Assembly (NCBI RefSeq): GCF_014641945.1
Contig: NZ_BMIJ01000004.1
Coordinates: forward strand, 212,691 to 276,690
Origin: Marinobacterium zhoushanense
Lineage (GTDB): Bacteria; Pseudomonadota; Gammaproteobacteria; Pseudomonadales; Balneatricaceae
Direction of reading: 5' to 3'
DNA: 64,000 bases
A program made the position numbers and the translations under genes. The notes beneath the pieces are model-generated. The model saw nothing but the letters and a program-made list of their open reading frames with translations. It was not told the origin of the DNA and did not search any database. Shown here piece by piece: positions 7,995 through 17,026 of this stretch (position 1 is its first letter; each line of letters starts with the position of its first letter).

Positions 7995-8927
7995 ATGCTC
8001 GCCGTTTTGTCGATAACCGCCCCGATCTTTATTCTGATCGCGATCGGCTATACCGCGGTTAAAACCGGTTTAATGTCGCAGGATGCGATCCCGGGCCTGG
8101 GCCGCTTCGTGCTCTACTTTTCACTACCTGCGCTGATGTTCAGTACCATCTCTCGCATGGAGTTTGGCGCCGTCATCGAACCCAACTACCTGGCGGTGTA
8201 TGCTATCGGCTCATTGCTATCCCTGCTGGGAGGGATAGGATTTCATAAGCTGGTACTGAAAAATTCACTGGTGGAAAGCGGCGTCAAAGGGATAGGGATG
8301 TCGATCCCGAACAGTGCTTTTATCGGTTTTCCGATACTGCTTCAGGTGTTCGAACCACCGCTGACGCAAGCATTTGCCATGGCGATCATGGTGGAAAATG
8401 TTTTTATCCTGCCGATTGCACTGGTGATCATCGAGTATGGCGGTCGTGACAACGGAGCCAATCTGCTTTCGATCTGGAAGTCTGTATTTGCTCGCGTGGT
8501 ACGTAATCCTCTAATCATCACAATCTGCGCTGGCCTGCTGGCTTCCGCACTATCACTGAAGCTACCGGAAACACTCAATCAGAGCCTCGATATGCTGGCC
8601 CGCACATCTGCTGCCACGGCACTGTTCGTGATCGGCGCATCACTGGTAGGCAACCAGATTCGGGGCAATATCCTGAGTATCGGCTCTGTAGTGACCGGCA
8701 AGCTGCTGCTCCATCCGCTGCTGGTCGCACTGGTACTCTGGCTCTGGCCCGATTTCGATAACCGACTGGAGCTGGCGGTATTGCTGGTGGCAGCAATGCC
8801 GATGATGAGCATATTCCCGATCATCGGCAGTAACTACGGTATGCGTAACATCTGCGCCAGCATCTTGTTAGTTACCACCGTGCTATCCTTCGTGACCATA
8901 ACGCTCCTCTTGCGTATCGCCACCTGA
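7995..8927 (+). CDS. AEC (auxin efflux carrier) family transporter
   Basis: The 310-residue integral membrane protein has about ten predicted helices in two halves. It shows AEC-family landmarks: SLPALMFSTIS in helix 2, SIPNSAFIGFPIL in the middle, and a C-terminal half with LFVIGASLVG and MPMMSIFPIIGSNYG. Bacterial members (YfdV, MdcF-like) move organic anions such as malonate or malate. It diverges from quiC across a shared control region, so it may handle a quinate-pathway compound or a dicarboxylate product. That link rests on context only. Confidence 0.9.
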   Translation: MLAVLSITAPIFILIAIGYTAVKTGLMSQDAIPGLGRFVLYFSLPALMFSTISRMEFGAVIEPNYLAVYAIGSLLSLLGGIGFHKLVLKNSLVESGVKGIGMSIPNSAFIGFPILLQVFEPPLTQAFAMAIMVENVFILPIALVIIEYGGRDNGANLLSIWKSVFARVVRNPLIITICAGLLASALSLKLPETLNQSLDMLARTSAATALFVIGASLVGNQIRGNILSIGSVVTGKLLLHPLLVALVLWLWPDFDNRLELAVLLVAAMPMMSIFPIIGSNYGMRNICASILLVTTVLSFVTITLLLRIAT

Positions 8928-8955
8928 ACGTCAACCAGTAACAGTCAACAAGCAA

Positions 8956-8987
8956 AAAGGCCGGGAAGCGATCACTACCCGGCCTTT
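8956..8987. terminator. Bidirectional terminator between AEC gene and GntR gene
   Basis: AAAGGCCGGG (8956-8965) pairs with CCCGGCCTTT (8978-8987) across a 12-nt loop. A-rich sequence precedes the stem and T-rich sequence follows it, so it can work for the two convergent genes on either side. Confidence 0.85.
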
Positions 8988-9012
8988 GTTCTTAGGCAAA
9001 CTTACTCTGCAT

Positions 9013-9681
9013 TCACATATTGGGGATTTCCGTCCCCTTATTGATATGATCGGCCAGTATCGCCACTGCGCCTTCCACGTCGTCTGACAGAAGCGCATCG
9101 AGCAGTTCCCGGTGTTCGCCGGCAGCCGCTTCACCGCGAAACGGGCGCTTACTCAGCGCCAGCAGCTGATAACGCATCGACAGCTCCAATATCGAGGCAT
9201 GATAGCGCATCAGCTGTTTGGAGCCGCAATTGGACACAATCGCCATATGAAAATCACGATCGGCCCTCTCCCACTCCTGCACATGGGCGGTTTCATCCTC
9301 CATCATCAGCTTCTCCATACAGCTGAGCCGGTAGTGGGCGCTGATCAACTTGGCTTTCCAGTCGATATTGTCATTTTTGTTTTGGAACGACTTGCGCAGC
9401 CCCAGGGTTTCCAGCGTTATGCGCAACTCGACCAACTCTTCAAGGTCCGCCACAGACACCGGCTTGACCTTGAACCCCTTTTGTCCTTCAACCTCGACAA
9501 AGCCGTCCGATACCAGGCGCATCAGCGTTTCGCGCAGCGTGTTGACACTGACACCATATTCACTGCGCAGCAGGTTTAACTTGAGCTTCTGGCCAGGCTG
9601 AAGCTTGCCCTGCATGATGTCGTTGCGGAGCTGCTCATAAGCCGACTGCCCAACAAGTTTACGATCCACGCTGATATTCAT
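9013..9681 (-). CDS. GntR-family regulator, FCD subfamily
   Basis: From the ATG at 9681 (GGAATCC upstream) this is a 222-residue protein; an upstream TTG at 9693 would add four residues. The N-terminal winged helix (about 5-70) includes EYGVSVNTLRETLMRLVSDG. The helical FCD domain (about 85-205) includes ADRDFHMAIVSNCGS and GEHRELLDALLSDD with the expected Asp/His positions. It is a second FCD regulator in the quinate island, clearly related to but distinct from the one at 2670-3365. It lies downstream of the shikimate dehydrogenase on the same strand, separated by a strong terminator. It may regulate the dehydrogenase-TRAP intergenic region. Confidence 0.93.
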   Translation of the reverse strand: MNISVDRKLVGQSAYEQLRNDIMQGKLQPGQKLKLNLLRSEYGVSVNTLRETLMRLVSDGFVEVEGQKGFKVKPVSVADLEELVELRITLETLGLRKSFQNKNDNIDWKAKLISAHYRLSCMEKLMMEDETAHVQEWERADRDFHMAIVSNCGSKQLMRYHASILELSMRYQLLALSKRPFRGEAAAGEHRELLDALLSDDVEGAVAILADHINKGTEIPNM

Positions 9682-9787
9682 ACCGGATTCCAAAACCCTC
9701 TTTCTTATAGTGCGATTTTACACCAACGACCCTTTTAAAGCGCGTTGATGGGATGAAACAGGGATCAAACGCTCATCCCGTAGACAC

Positions 9788-9811
9788 AAAAAAGGGGGTT
9801 CTCCCCCCCTT
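9788..9811 (-). terminator. Rho-independent terminator of the shikimate/quinate dehydrogenase gene
   Basis: Read on the minus strand, a G/C stem (AAGGGGG with CCCCCTT, positions 9792-9811) is followed by six T residues (9793-9788). It lies about 90 bp after the dehydrogenase stop and before the GntR gene. Confidence 0.85.
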
Positions 9812-9899
9812 AAAAACCAACGCCAGTCGCGAAGGTCGTGGTTTCGGGCTGCTGACACGGAAGAACCCGAACACCCTTTGAAACCGACCAACGGGAAGC

Positions 9900-10751
9900 T
9901 CAGTCGATCAGCTCGCTATGGATATCAAACTTTTGCTTGAACGCTGCCAAGGCTTGAGCCGGGTCCACCTGCATATCGGTAAAGATTTCAAACGCATCGA
10001 TCCCCTGGTAGAAAAACAGATCGAATCCGGAAACCAGCTGCAGACCGTTAGTGTGTGCGGCAACCAGAAATTCGGTATCCAGCGGGGTGTATACCGCATC
10101 GAAGGCCCACCGCTGTCCGCCAAACAGCTCCAGCGGCAACGGATTACCCGGCGTTCTGTAGTGCCCTACCGGGGTACAGTTCACCAGTCCGTCAGCGTTG
10201 CGTGCTGCATCGGCCAGCATCTCGGGACTTACCGGTGACGCTTTGAAGCCAGCGGCATTCAACGAATTACAGAGGTCACGTGCTCCCGCTTCATTAAGGT
10301 CAAACACCAATACCTCGCTAGCACCCAACTCGAACACGCCAAATGCAACCGCCCGTCCGACGCCGCCAGCCCCCACCAGCAACACCCGCCCCGCTGGCTT
10401 ATCACCCAGGCGACTGCGGTAACCACGAATGAACCCCGTGTAGTCGGTGTTGGCGGCACGCACCTCATCTCCCAGTGAAAGGGTGTTGGTGGACCCCACC
10501 AAGCGTACCGCTTCATTCACCTTATCAGCATGGGATACCGCAATCTGTTTATAGGGAAAGGTGACATTAGTACCCTGATAGCCCTCAGCTCGCAATTGGG
10601 CAAGCGTTTCCGCAAAGGCTTCGGGGCTGGCATCACGCGGTTCATGCAATTCATAGCTGACCGCACGACCATAGATCTCCCCCAGCAACATATGCAGCGA
10701 GGGTGCGCGGGACTTGGCGATCGACTGACCGATCAAGCCGAGTTTTATCAT
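9900..10751 (-). CDS. Shikimate/quinate 5-dehydrogenase, catabolic NAD-type
   Basis: The 283-residue AroE-fold enzyme keeps the catalytic Lys68 (NVTFPYK) and Asp103 (ANTDYTG) and the dinucleotide loop GAGGVG (127-132). Asp151 ends the second strand (VLVFDLNEA), where NADP-dependent biosynthetic AroE has an NRT motif; an acidic residue there favours NAD. In the substrate loop KSRAP the first serine (Ser14) is kept but the second is Ala16. Together with quiC, the dehydroquinase and a TRAP importer this points to oxidation of quinate or shikimate for growth rather than aromatic synthesis. It diverges from the dctPQM-aroQ operon. GGGAGA precedes the ATG. Confidence 0.92.
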   Translation of the reverse strand: MIKLGLIGQSIAKSRAPSLHMLLGEIYGRAVSYELHEPRDASPEAFAETLAQLRAEGYQGTNVTFPYKQIAVSHADKVNEAVRLVGSTNTLSLGDEVRAANTDYTGFIRGYRSRLGDKPAGRVLLVGAGGVGRAVAFGVFELGASEVLVFDLNEAGARDLCNSLNAAGFKASPVSPEMLADAARNADGLVNCTPVGHYRTPGNPLPLELFGGQRWAFDAVYTPLDTEFLVAAHTNGLQLVSGFDLFFYQGIDAFEIFTDMQVDPAQALAAFKQKFDIHSELID

Positions 10752-11138
10752 TCTGTGTTCTCCCGTCTTATCTACACCTTCACGGTGCGATCAAAGACTT
10801 TGTCTTAACTTGTTATAGACCCGCTTAGCAGAAGAATAAAAGCGACTCTCAACGCACTTACGTGTGTGAGGCAAACCCTCTGTCGGCGGAGTAGAGCGAG
10901 ATCAGTATATGATAAAACTTAAAATATAGGAGATTTTATTTATCACCCTCCATTATTGACCATAGTCAATCTTACTGATAGCCTCCCATGAATCGTAAAG
11001 TTCCCATCCGACGGGTTATAGCTCCAAGGTTATGGCTTCGAACTGTATGCGATGTTGACCTGTAGTTACCTCGACAATAACAAGCAGGAACGCTGACCCG
11101 GTCCCTCCCGGGCAGGCCTCCTCAAAAAGGAAAACAGC
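10752..11138. promoter_or_regulatory. Divergent regulatory region between dehydrogenase and TRAP operon
   Basis: In this 387-bp region ATTGAC-CATA-GTCAAT (10955-10970) is a perfect inverted repeat. TATAGGAGAT (10925-10934) differs at one base from the TATAGGATAT found before quiC and before the split QuiC-like genes, and it too is flanked by AAAA and TTTT. An AT-rich core around 10905-10945 is a likely promoter zone. No coding sequence is apparent. Confidence 0.5.
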
Positions 11139-12164
11139 ATGAAACTTACAACAAGAAAACTCTGTGCCGCTCTGACCACGGCGGCCGCTGCCGGCCTTTT
11201 CGCCACTCAGGCATTGGCTGCTGATGTGACGCTAACCCTCGGCCACGTCGACCCGGCCGAATGGCAGACTTCCAAGAAAGGCGCGGCGGCCAAGGTATTC
11301 AAAGAGCTGGTCGAGGCTGAGTCCGGCGGTAGAATCGAAGTCAACGTTTACCCCAACGGCCAGCTCGGAGGCGAAACCGACCTGGTTCAGTCCGCCCAGG
11401 ACGGCACCCTCAGCATGGCCTTCGTATCCGGTGCGTTCAGCAAGGTCTGCCCTGAAGCGTCGGTACTCGACACCCCCTACCTGTTCCCTTCAGCACCTAT
11501 TGCCTGGGAGGTTTTGGATGGTCAGTTCGGTAAGGATCTGAGCGAGCACTGTCTCAGCAAGACCGGTCTGCGTACCCTGGCCTATGGTGAGACGGGGTTC
11601 CGCAATTTCACCAACTCCAAACGCGCAATTAAGGAACCGAAGGATCTGGACGGCCTGAAGATCCGCGTTATGACCGTGCCGCTGTTCGTCGAGATGGTGA
11701 AAGCGATGGGAGGTCAACCAACGCCGATCGCCTGGCCGGAGGTACCGTCTGCACTCTCTACCGGTGTGGTCGATGGTCAGGAGAATCCGGTAAGCGTGAT
11801 CGCCGGTAACAAGTTCTACGAGATCCAGAAGTACATCACGCTGGATGGCCATGTATACGGTACCGACTTCTTCGTCATCAACGACGATCTCTATCAGGGT
11901 CTGCCGCAGACCGACCGCGAGATTGTGGCCCGTGCCGCCAAGGTAGCCGGTACTGTTGGCCGCGCCATTCAGCAGTTGAACTCGGCTCAGGGGCTGGGCG
12001 AACTGGCCAAGAATGGCATGGAGATCACCGCACTGACCTCCGAACAGCAGGCCCTGTTTCAGGCTGCTGCTCAGCCTGCGGTAATTGAGTGGCTAAAAAC
12101 GCAGATCGAACCAAACTGGATCGACAAAGCGCTGGCAGCGGTAAAAGACGCCTCCGCCAACTAA
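11139..12164 (+). CDS. dctP: TRAP transporter substrate-binding protein DctP
   Basis: The 341-residue periplasmic receptor starts with a signal peptide (KLCAALTTAAAAGLFATQALA, cut near residue 27). The DctP hallmarks are present: PNGQLGGETDLVQ, the carboxylate-binding arginine in KIRVM, and GVVDGQENP. In TRAP systems this subunit captures an organic acid and delivers it to the DctQM membrane unit. The flanking dehydroquinase and dehydrogenase make quinate or shikimate the likely ligand, which is an inference from context. The ATG follows AAAAAGGAAAA. A strong hairpin after the gene may raise its expression over dctQM. Confidence 0.95.
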   Translation: MKLTTRKLCAALTTAAAAGLFATQALAADVTLTLGHVDPAEWQTSKKGAAAKVFKELVEAESGGRIEVNVYPNGQLGGETDLVQSAQDGTLSMAFVSGAFSKVCPEASVLDTPYLFPSAPIAWEVLDGQFGKDLSEHCLSKTGLRTLAYGETGFRNFTNSKRAIKEPKDLDGLKIRVMTVPLFVEMVKAMGGQPTPIAWPEVPSALSTGVVDGQENPVSVIAGNKFYEIQKYITLDGHVYGTDFFVINDDLYQGLPQTDREIVARAAKVAGTVGRAIQQLNSAQGLGELAKNGMEITALTSEQQALFQAAAQPAVIEWLKTQIEPNWIDKALAAVKDASAN

Positions 12165-12181
12165 GCCACTTTCTACGCTAT

Positions 12182-12203
12182 GCGCCGGGGAGGCCCCCGG
12201 CGC
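12182..12203 (+). terminator. Intercistronic hairpin after dctP
   Basis: GCGCCGGGG pairs perfectly with CCCCGGCGC around a 4-nt loop in the 71-bp dctP-dctQ gap. There is no T-tract, so it more likely acts as a 3' stabiliser or partial terminator that keeps binding-protein mRNA in excess. Confidence 0.6.
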
Positions 12204-12235
12204 ACTTTCATCTGTGCCTCCCAGGGTAGTCCTCG

Positions 12236-12709
12236 ATGAAACCTCTCTATAAGAAATTCCTTGCGCTGGCGACCGGAAGCTCACTGTTTGTGGTCTTCGC
12301 CGTTGTGTTGACCAGCAGCCTTATGCGCTACCTCTTCAACGCGCCGCTCCAGTGGAGTGAAGAGGTAGCCAAGTACGGCATGATTTACGGCACCATGTTC
12401 GGAATGGTGTTGTGCTACCTCGACGACATCCACATCAAGTTTGGTTTCCTCGAATATGGCGTACCCGCTTTCATAAAACGACTGCTTAACCTGGCGCTGG
12501 ATCTGATCGCGCTGGGTACCGGTGCTGTTCTGGCCTGGTCCGGCTATCAATTTGTACTGAAAAGAGGCGGTATCGACGCACCCGGAACCGGTCTGCCAAT
12601 GAGCGTGTTCCAGTCCGCCATGGTGATCGGCGGTGTCTGCCTGGTCATCGCAGCGCTGTTCCAGCTCCCGGCCCATTTCAAAGGCAAACAGACCGGGATC
12701 GAGGTGTAA
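12236..12709 (+). CDS. dctQ: TRAP transporter small permease DctQ
   Basis: This 157-residue protein has the four-helix pattern of DctQ. It also contains the family motif RYLFNAPLQWSEEVAKYGMIY near residues 25-45. DctQ packs against DctM in the membrane unit. The stop is 1 bp before the dctM ATG, so the two are translationally coupled. Confidence 0.93.
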   Translation: MKPLYKKFLALATGSSLFVVFAVVLTSSLMRYLFNAPLQWSEEVAKYGMIYGTMFGMVLCYLDDIHIKFGFLEYGVPAFIKRLLNLALDLIALGTGAVLAWSGYQFVLKRGGIDAPGTGLPMSVFQSAMVIGGVCLVIAALFQLPAHFKGKQTGIEV

Positions 12710-12710
12710 T

Positions 12711-13979
12711 ATGACAGGTTTCCTGATTCTTCTCGTCCTGCTGATCATCGGCAGCCCGATCGCTTTCGCTATCCTGTTGGCGGTTCTCGCGCACCTGACC
12801 GAAACCCCTTTTCCGATCAGTCTGATCAGCCAGCGTATCTTTGCCGGCCTGGATTCGTTCGCCATTCTGGCGATCCCCCTGTTCGTGCTTGCCGGGGAGT
12901 TGATGAATGAGAGCGGCATCACCAGTCGTATTATCGCCTTTGCCAGTGCCTGCGTCGGCCATATGCGCGCGGGCCTCGCTCAGGTCAATATCTGGGCGTC
13001 GGTCATCTTCGCCGGACTATCAGGTTCAGCGGTAGCCGACACATCGGCCCTTGGACGTATTTTCATTCCGGAGATGGAAAAACGGGGTTATCCGCGTGAC
13101 TTCGCCGCTGCACTGACGGCCGCCTCATCGGTGATCGGACCGATGATTCCACCCAGTATTCCGGTCATCATCTACGCATTGATCACCTCAGGCGTATCGG
13201 TACCGGCACTGTTCCTGGCCGGTGTGGCCCCGGGTATATTGCTGGCGATCGGACTCTCCATCTATGTCCGTGCCTTTGCCGGACACTTTGAAGCCCAGCA
13301 TGACCCGCTGCCGTGGAAGGCGCGTTTCAAGGCGTTGATCGACGCCTGGGTTCCCTTGTTCATGCCGATATTCATCGTCGGCTCGATCCTGACCGGCGTC
13401 GTCACACCGACAGAGGCCGCCGCCCTGGCAGGCGGGTATGCACTGCTGGCCGGCATGTTCATTCTGAAGAGCCTGCACGTTCGCCAGTTGCCGAAAATCT
13501 TCGTCACCGCCATGCGCGACTCTTCGGTCATCCTAATCATTATTGCCGTGGTGTCGCTGGCCAACTGGATGCTTACCTTTTCCCAGGTACCGCAGAAGGT
13601 CAGTGCGATGGTACTGGCGGAGATCACCAGCCCATGGATGTTCCTGCTGATGGTGAACGGGATCCTGCTGGTGGTTGGCCTGTTCCTAGAGGGTATTGCG
13701 GCAATGCTGATTCTGCTGCCGATCCTTCACCCCATCGCAATGAGTCTTGGGATCGATCCGGTCCACTTCGGAATCGTGGTGATCTTCAACCTGATGATCG
13801 GCCTGATTACACCGCCCATGGGGATCTGCCTGTTTGTCTCGAACTCCATTGCCAACGTCGGTATCGGCGCCATATCGCGGCGGATTCTGCCGCTATTCCT
13901 GGTAGAACTGTTAGTATTGGCAATCATCACCTTCATTCCACAAACGGTGACCTTCCTACCGCGTGTGTTCGGGTTCTGA
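12711..13979 (+). CDS. dctM: TRAP transporter large permease DctM
   Basis: From the ATG at 12711 the protein has 422 residues, the normal DctM length, with about 12 membrane segments. Landmarks are IPLFVLAGELMNESGI, GLSGSAVADTSALG, ASSVIGPMIPPSIPVIIYA and VIFNLMIGLITPPMGICLF. It forms the sodium-coupled transport path. The reading frame extends further upstream into dctQ, but only the start at 12711 matches the family N-terminus (a short lumenal segment then helix 1). The aroQ gene follows after 21 bp. Confidence 0.96.
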   Translation: MTGFLILLVLLIIGSPIAFAILLAVLAHLTETPFPISLISQRIFAGLDSFAILAIPLFVLAGELMNESGITSRIIAFASACVGHMRAGLAQVNIWASVIFAGLSGSAVADTSALGRIFIPEMEKRGYPRDFAAALTAASSVIGPMIPPSIPVIIYALITSGVSVPALFLAGVAPGILLAIGLSIYVRAFAGHFEAQHDPLPWKARFKALIDAWVPLFMPIFIVGSILTGVVTPTEAAALAGGYALLAGMFILKSLHVRQLPKIFVTAMRDSSVILIIIAVVSLANWMLTFSQVPQKVSAMVLAEITSPWMFLLMVNGILLVVGLFLEGIAAMLILLPILHPIAMSLGIDPVHFGIVVIFNLMIGLITPPMGICLFVSNSIANVGIGAISRRILPLFLVELLVLAIITFIPQTVTFLPRVFGF

Positions 13980-14000
13980 TAAACAGAAGGAGCAGGAACC

Positions 14001-14426
14001 TTGAGTAAACTGATCTACGTATTGAACGGCCCCAATCTGAACCTGCTGGGCAAACGCCAGCCGGAGATCTACGGGCGCGAGACACTTGCCGACGTCGAGG
14101 AGCGGATGCGCAAAAAGGCATCGACTCTGGGTCTGGAGATCGAGTTTTTTCAGAGCAACTACGAGGGCGCGCTGGTCGAGAAGATCCATGAGGCCCGGGA
14201 GAAGGCCGACGGTATCATTATCAACCCGGCCGCGTACACCCATACCTCGGTCGCGATCCTCGACGCGTTAAACGCCTTCGACAATCCGGTGGTCGAGCTG
14301 CATATATCCAATGTGCACAAGCGCGAAGCCTTCCGTCACCACTCCTTCGTATCCGGCCGCGCTGAAGCCGTCATGGCCGGCTTCGGTACGCTGGGTTACG
14401 AGTTGGCGCTGGAGTATTTCAAGTAA
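14001..14426 (+). CDS. aroQ: Type II 3-dehydroquinate dehydratase
   Basis: The 141-residue enzyme interconverts 3-dehydroquinate and 3-dehydroshikimate. All type II active-site residues are visible: Arg19 and Tyr24 in GKRQPEIYG, Asn75 and His81 in NPAAYTHTS, His101 in ELHISNVH and Arg112 in REAFRHHSF. The start codon is TTG at 14001 with AAGGAGCAGG upstream, which suggests moderated translation. It is the last gene of the dctPQM-aroQ operon. It fills the step between the dehydrogenase (9900-10751) and QuiC, so this copy is probably catabolic (quiB-like). A biosynthetic role cannot be excluded. Confidence 0.96.
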   Translation: MSKLIYVLNGPNLNLLGKRQPEIYGRETLADVEERMRKKASTLGLEIEFFQSNYEGALVEKIHEAREKADGIIINPAAYTHTSVAILDALNAFDNPVVELHISNVHKREAFRHHSFVSGRAEAVMAGFGTLGYELALEYFK

Positions 14427-14436
14427 GTCTGACAAA

Positions 14437-14463
14437 GGGCGCATGCCATTGATGGCAGCGCCC
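14437..14463. terminator. Bidirectional hairpin between aroQ and the cyclase gene
   Basis: GGGCGCATGCCA (14437-14448) pairs with TGGCAGCGCCC (14453-14463) around a TTGA loop with one bulge. On the minus strand it is followed by CTTTGTC, so it can serve the convergent cyclase gene as well as the TRAP-aroQ operon. Confidence 0.65.
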
Positions 14464-14493
14464 GGCGTTACTGTATCAGCCGGATAGAACCGT

Positions 14494-16272
14494 TCAGGCC
14501 GGCACAAATACCTTGATCGCCCCTTCACGGCCTCGGATAGTGGATTCCGCCACCAGCTCCATGGTTCGCCCCGTCACCTGCTTAGCGGTTTCTTCGGAAA
14601 CCAGGATACGGGTGCCGTATTGCTTGTTCATCTGCTCCAAACGAGCCGCCATATTCACCGTATCGCCATGCACTGTGTAATTGGCCCTGGCACGCGCACC
14701 AACCACCCCGGCCACAACCGGCCCAGTACTGATCCCGATACGGCAGTTTAGTTTTCGACCGCTGAAACTTTGCCGGTCAACGCTATCAAGAATCGCAACC
14801 GCAGCCTCGACCGCACGTTCGGCGTGGTTTTCCAGCGCTATCGGCACATTGAAACTCGCCAACACCGCATCACCCTGAAATTGGGTAATAACCCCTCCGG
14901 ATTCCTCCAGCAGTTCCGCCACGACGGTGAAGTAGCTATTGAGAATATCAACGATTTCAGACGGCTGTATCTGTTGAGACAGGGTGGTGAAATCTTGTAG
15001 ATCACAAAACAGTACCGTCGCCACCACCTCTTGTGGCTCAAGCACTCCTTTGCTCTTACGCAGGCTTTCGACAACGGGGTCCGGTACATAGCGCACAAAC
15101 TGGCTTCTGACCACCTGGTAATCACGCAGGGAAAGCACCATCAAATTGAACGCCGACGAGATCCGGTCCAGCTCAGATATATGACTGCCTCTTAACCTTG
15201 GTACCTGCGAGATCTCTTGGTGGGCGACAATATCGAACGCGGACACTATACGATTGACCGAAAGACTGATACGTCGGCTAAACCAAATCGCTCCGATCAA
15301 CATCAGCACCAGTAGCACCAGCCCAGCAGCCAGGGTCATGTAGATTCGCTCGATGCCGTCAGAAACCACTTTCCAGCTAAAATAGGTTCCCACTGTCCAA
15401 GCGGGCAGACGGCCTGCGGCCAACGTCCTCGTCAAGACAACAAAATGCTCATCGCCAACCTTGACTCTTCGACTAACCAGGCCCGACGGCTGGATCAGAT
15501 CGAAGGCTTCATCTTCTCCACGTAACAGTGCCGATAGCACCTGGTCGTTCAACTCGTCCATATCCGGCAGATGCTGCCCCGGCTGCAGCTTGACCTCCAG
15601 ACGCTCGACCATGTTTGGATAGGCGATCACTCTATGTGAGTAATCCTGGAGCACGAATGGAACCCCATCGAATTCCGACTGCAACTCAGCCAAAAAGCTG
15701 GATAGGTCATCGATACCGATCACGGCGATAAGCAGTCCCAGAAACTTGCCATCGTAAGACACCGGCATCAATGCCGGGATAATGCTACGGCCCAATGAAC
15801 TACTCCATTGAGGCTCCATCCACACCATGTCATCGGGCTTGTTCCGGAGGTAGTACCTGATCTGCTCCATACTGCGCTGGCGCCACTCTCCGACCATCAC
15901 CTCGCCACTATCGCGGTTGGCATAGGTCAGGACGCCGGAGACGCCCATGAAACCTATACCAAGCACCTGAGGCGTGCCTGCCAATGCGCCATTCAAGGTT
16001 CTGCCAAGACGACGGTAGTCCCCTGAGTCGATCAACTGGGCAAACTCATCCGCAGACAGATACCTGAGTTGATACTCGACCGGGCTCAGCCTATCGACCA
16101 GCTTATCGGTGACATTACGCATCGAATTTTCGGCAAACTGCGTGAGTTGATCGATCAGGCTATCACGTGACTCGCGCACCGCGATGTAGCCTAGCGCGCC
16201 GAATCCGACCAGTATCAACAATCCGAATAGCATCACTAGCAGGTGTGTCACTGAAACCCGAAGGTTTTTCAT
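14494..16272 (-). CDS. Membrane class III nucleotide cyclase with periplasmic sensor (dCache-HAMP-cyclase)
   Basis: The 592-residue protein runs: membrane helix (about 5-25), a ~280-residue periplasmic region of dCache character (PALMPVSYDGKFLGLLIAV), a second helix (about 312-332), HAMP, then a class III cyclase domain (about 405-590). The catalytic core has both metal aspartates (FCDLQDF and QGDAVL) and the transition-state Asn/Arg pair (VNMAARLE). The adenine-specifying Lys is Gln (TQFQGD) and the matching Asp/Thr is Thr (YTVHGD), so the purine product cannot be assumed. A GTG at 16296 is possible, but the ATG at 16272 has AGAAGG in place and starts 10 bp after the upstream gene. Confidence 0.9.
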   Translation of the reverse strand: MKNLRVSVTHLLVMLFGLLILVGFGALGYIAVRESRDSLIDQLTQFAENSMRNVTDKLVDRLSPVEYQLRYLSADEFAQLIDSGDYRRLGRTLNGALAGTPQVLGIGFMGVSGVLTYANRDSGEVMVGEWRQRSMEQIRYYLRNKPDDMVWMEPQWSSSLGRSIIPALMPVSYDGKFLGLLIAVIGIDDLSSFLAELQSEFDGVPFVLQDYSHRVIAYPNMVERLEVKLQPGQHLPDMDELNDQVLSALLRGEDEAFDLIQPSGLVSRRVKVGDEHFVVLTRTLAAGRLPAWTVGTYFSWKVVSDGIERIYMTLAAGLVLLVLMLIGAIWFSRRISLSVNRIVSAFDIVAHQEISQVPRLRGSHISELDRISSAFNLMVLSLRDYQVVRSQFVRYVPDPVVESLRKSKGVLEPQEVVATVLFCDLQDFTTLSQQIQPSEIVDILNSYFTVVAELLEESGGVITQFQGDAVLASFNVPIALENHAERAVEAAVAILDSVDRQSFSGRKLNCRIGISTGPVVAGVVGARARANYTVHGDTVNMAARLEQMNKQYGTRILVSEETAKQVTGRTMELVAESTIRGREGAIKVFVPA

Positions 16273-16282
16273 CCCAAGCCTT

Positions 16283-16825
16283 CTATTCTGAGACACGGAT
16301 CAGTTGAGCCGTAATCTTTTTCGGCAGTAGATCGTCCTGTTTGCGCGTAAACTCGAGCCACATGCCATCCTTGTTCAGGGTTCGGTTATACACTTGCAGA
16401 TCAAACCCACCGTCGTCGGTTATGATCATCGCATACACCGTATGGGTATCACCCTTGATCCGCGCCCATACAAGAGGATCCCCTTTCGTCGGATCAAGGG
16501 GAACCGCTTTCCCAAACACATCCTGCGCCATCGCCGAAATATGAACGGCATTGCGGCGCGACTGAGTAAAGCGGATGTTGTAAGTGACCCGTTTGGTACG
16601 ATCGCTGGATTTGTGAATCACTGTCGACCACTTGACATAGTAGTCGTCGCTGCCGGCTATCGGACCGATCGAGACGCTCATATCCCGTCCCAACTCCTCG
16701 GCCGTTTCTGCATGCCCTATATAGGTGCCGAAGAAGTCTTTGATCCTGCGGTCATCTGCCGACACACTACCTGTAAACAGCACCAGGAAAAACCAGACAG
16801 TTAGCGAATAGCGAACCTTGCGCAT
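16283..16825 (-). CDS. Exported protein of unknown function paired with the cyclase
   Basis: The 180-residue product begins with a clear signal peptide (positively charged MRKVRY, hydrophobic VWFFLVLFTG, then SVSADD). The mature part is mainly beta-rich, soluble and without cysteine. I do not recognise the family. It stops 10 bp before the cyclase start on the same strand, so the two are almost certainly co-transcribed. Since the cyclase has a large periplasmic sensor, a role as a periplasmic partner or ligand-binding lipocalin-like protein is possible, but this is inference from gene order. Confidence 0.75.
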   Translation of the reverse strand: MRKVRYSLTVWFFLVLFTGSVSADDRRIKDFFGTYIGHAETAEELGRDMSVSIGPIAGSDDYYVKWSTVIHKSSDRTKRVTYNIRFTQSRRNAVHISAMAQDVFGKAVPLDPTKGDPLVWARIKGDTHTVYAMIITDDGGFDLQVYNRTLNKDGMWLEFTRKQDDLLPKKITAQLIRVSE

Positions 16826-17026
16826 ATAGATTCCTTAGAGCTGGACCTGAGATACCGATAATACTAGTCCTTCTTCGCCATTCCACTCAATAAAGTGCTT
16901 CATTACTCTATGCGGATCAGAACCTTATCTTCTATTATGCTGAGGAAAGGAATCGTTATGCCTATCCATTAAGCTGCAAACAGCACGAAGAACAATAATG
17001 CAGTTCAAGCAGGGGAGCGTACGGCC

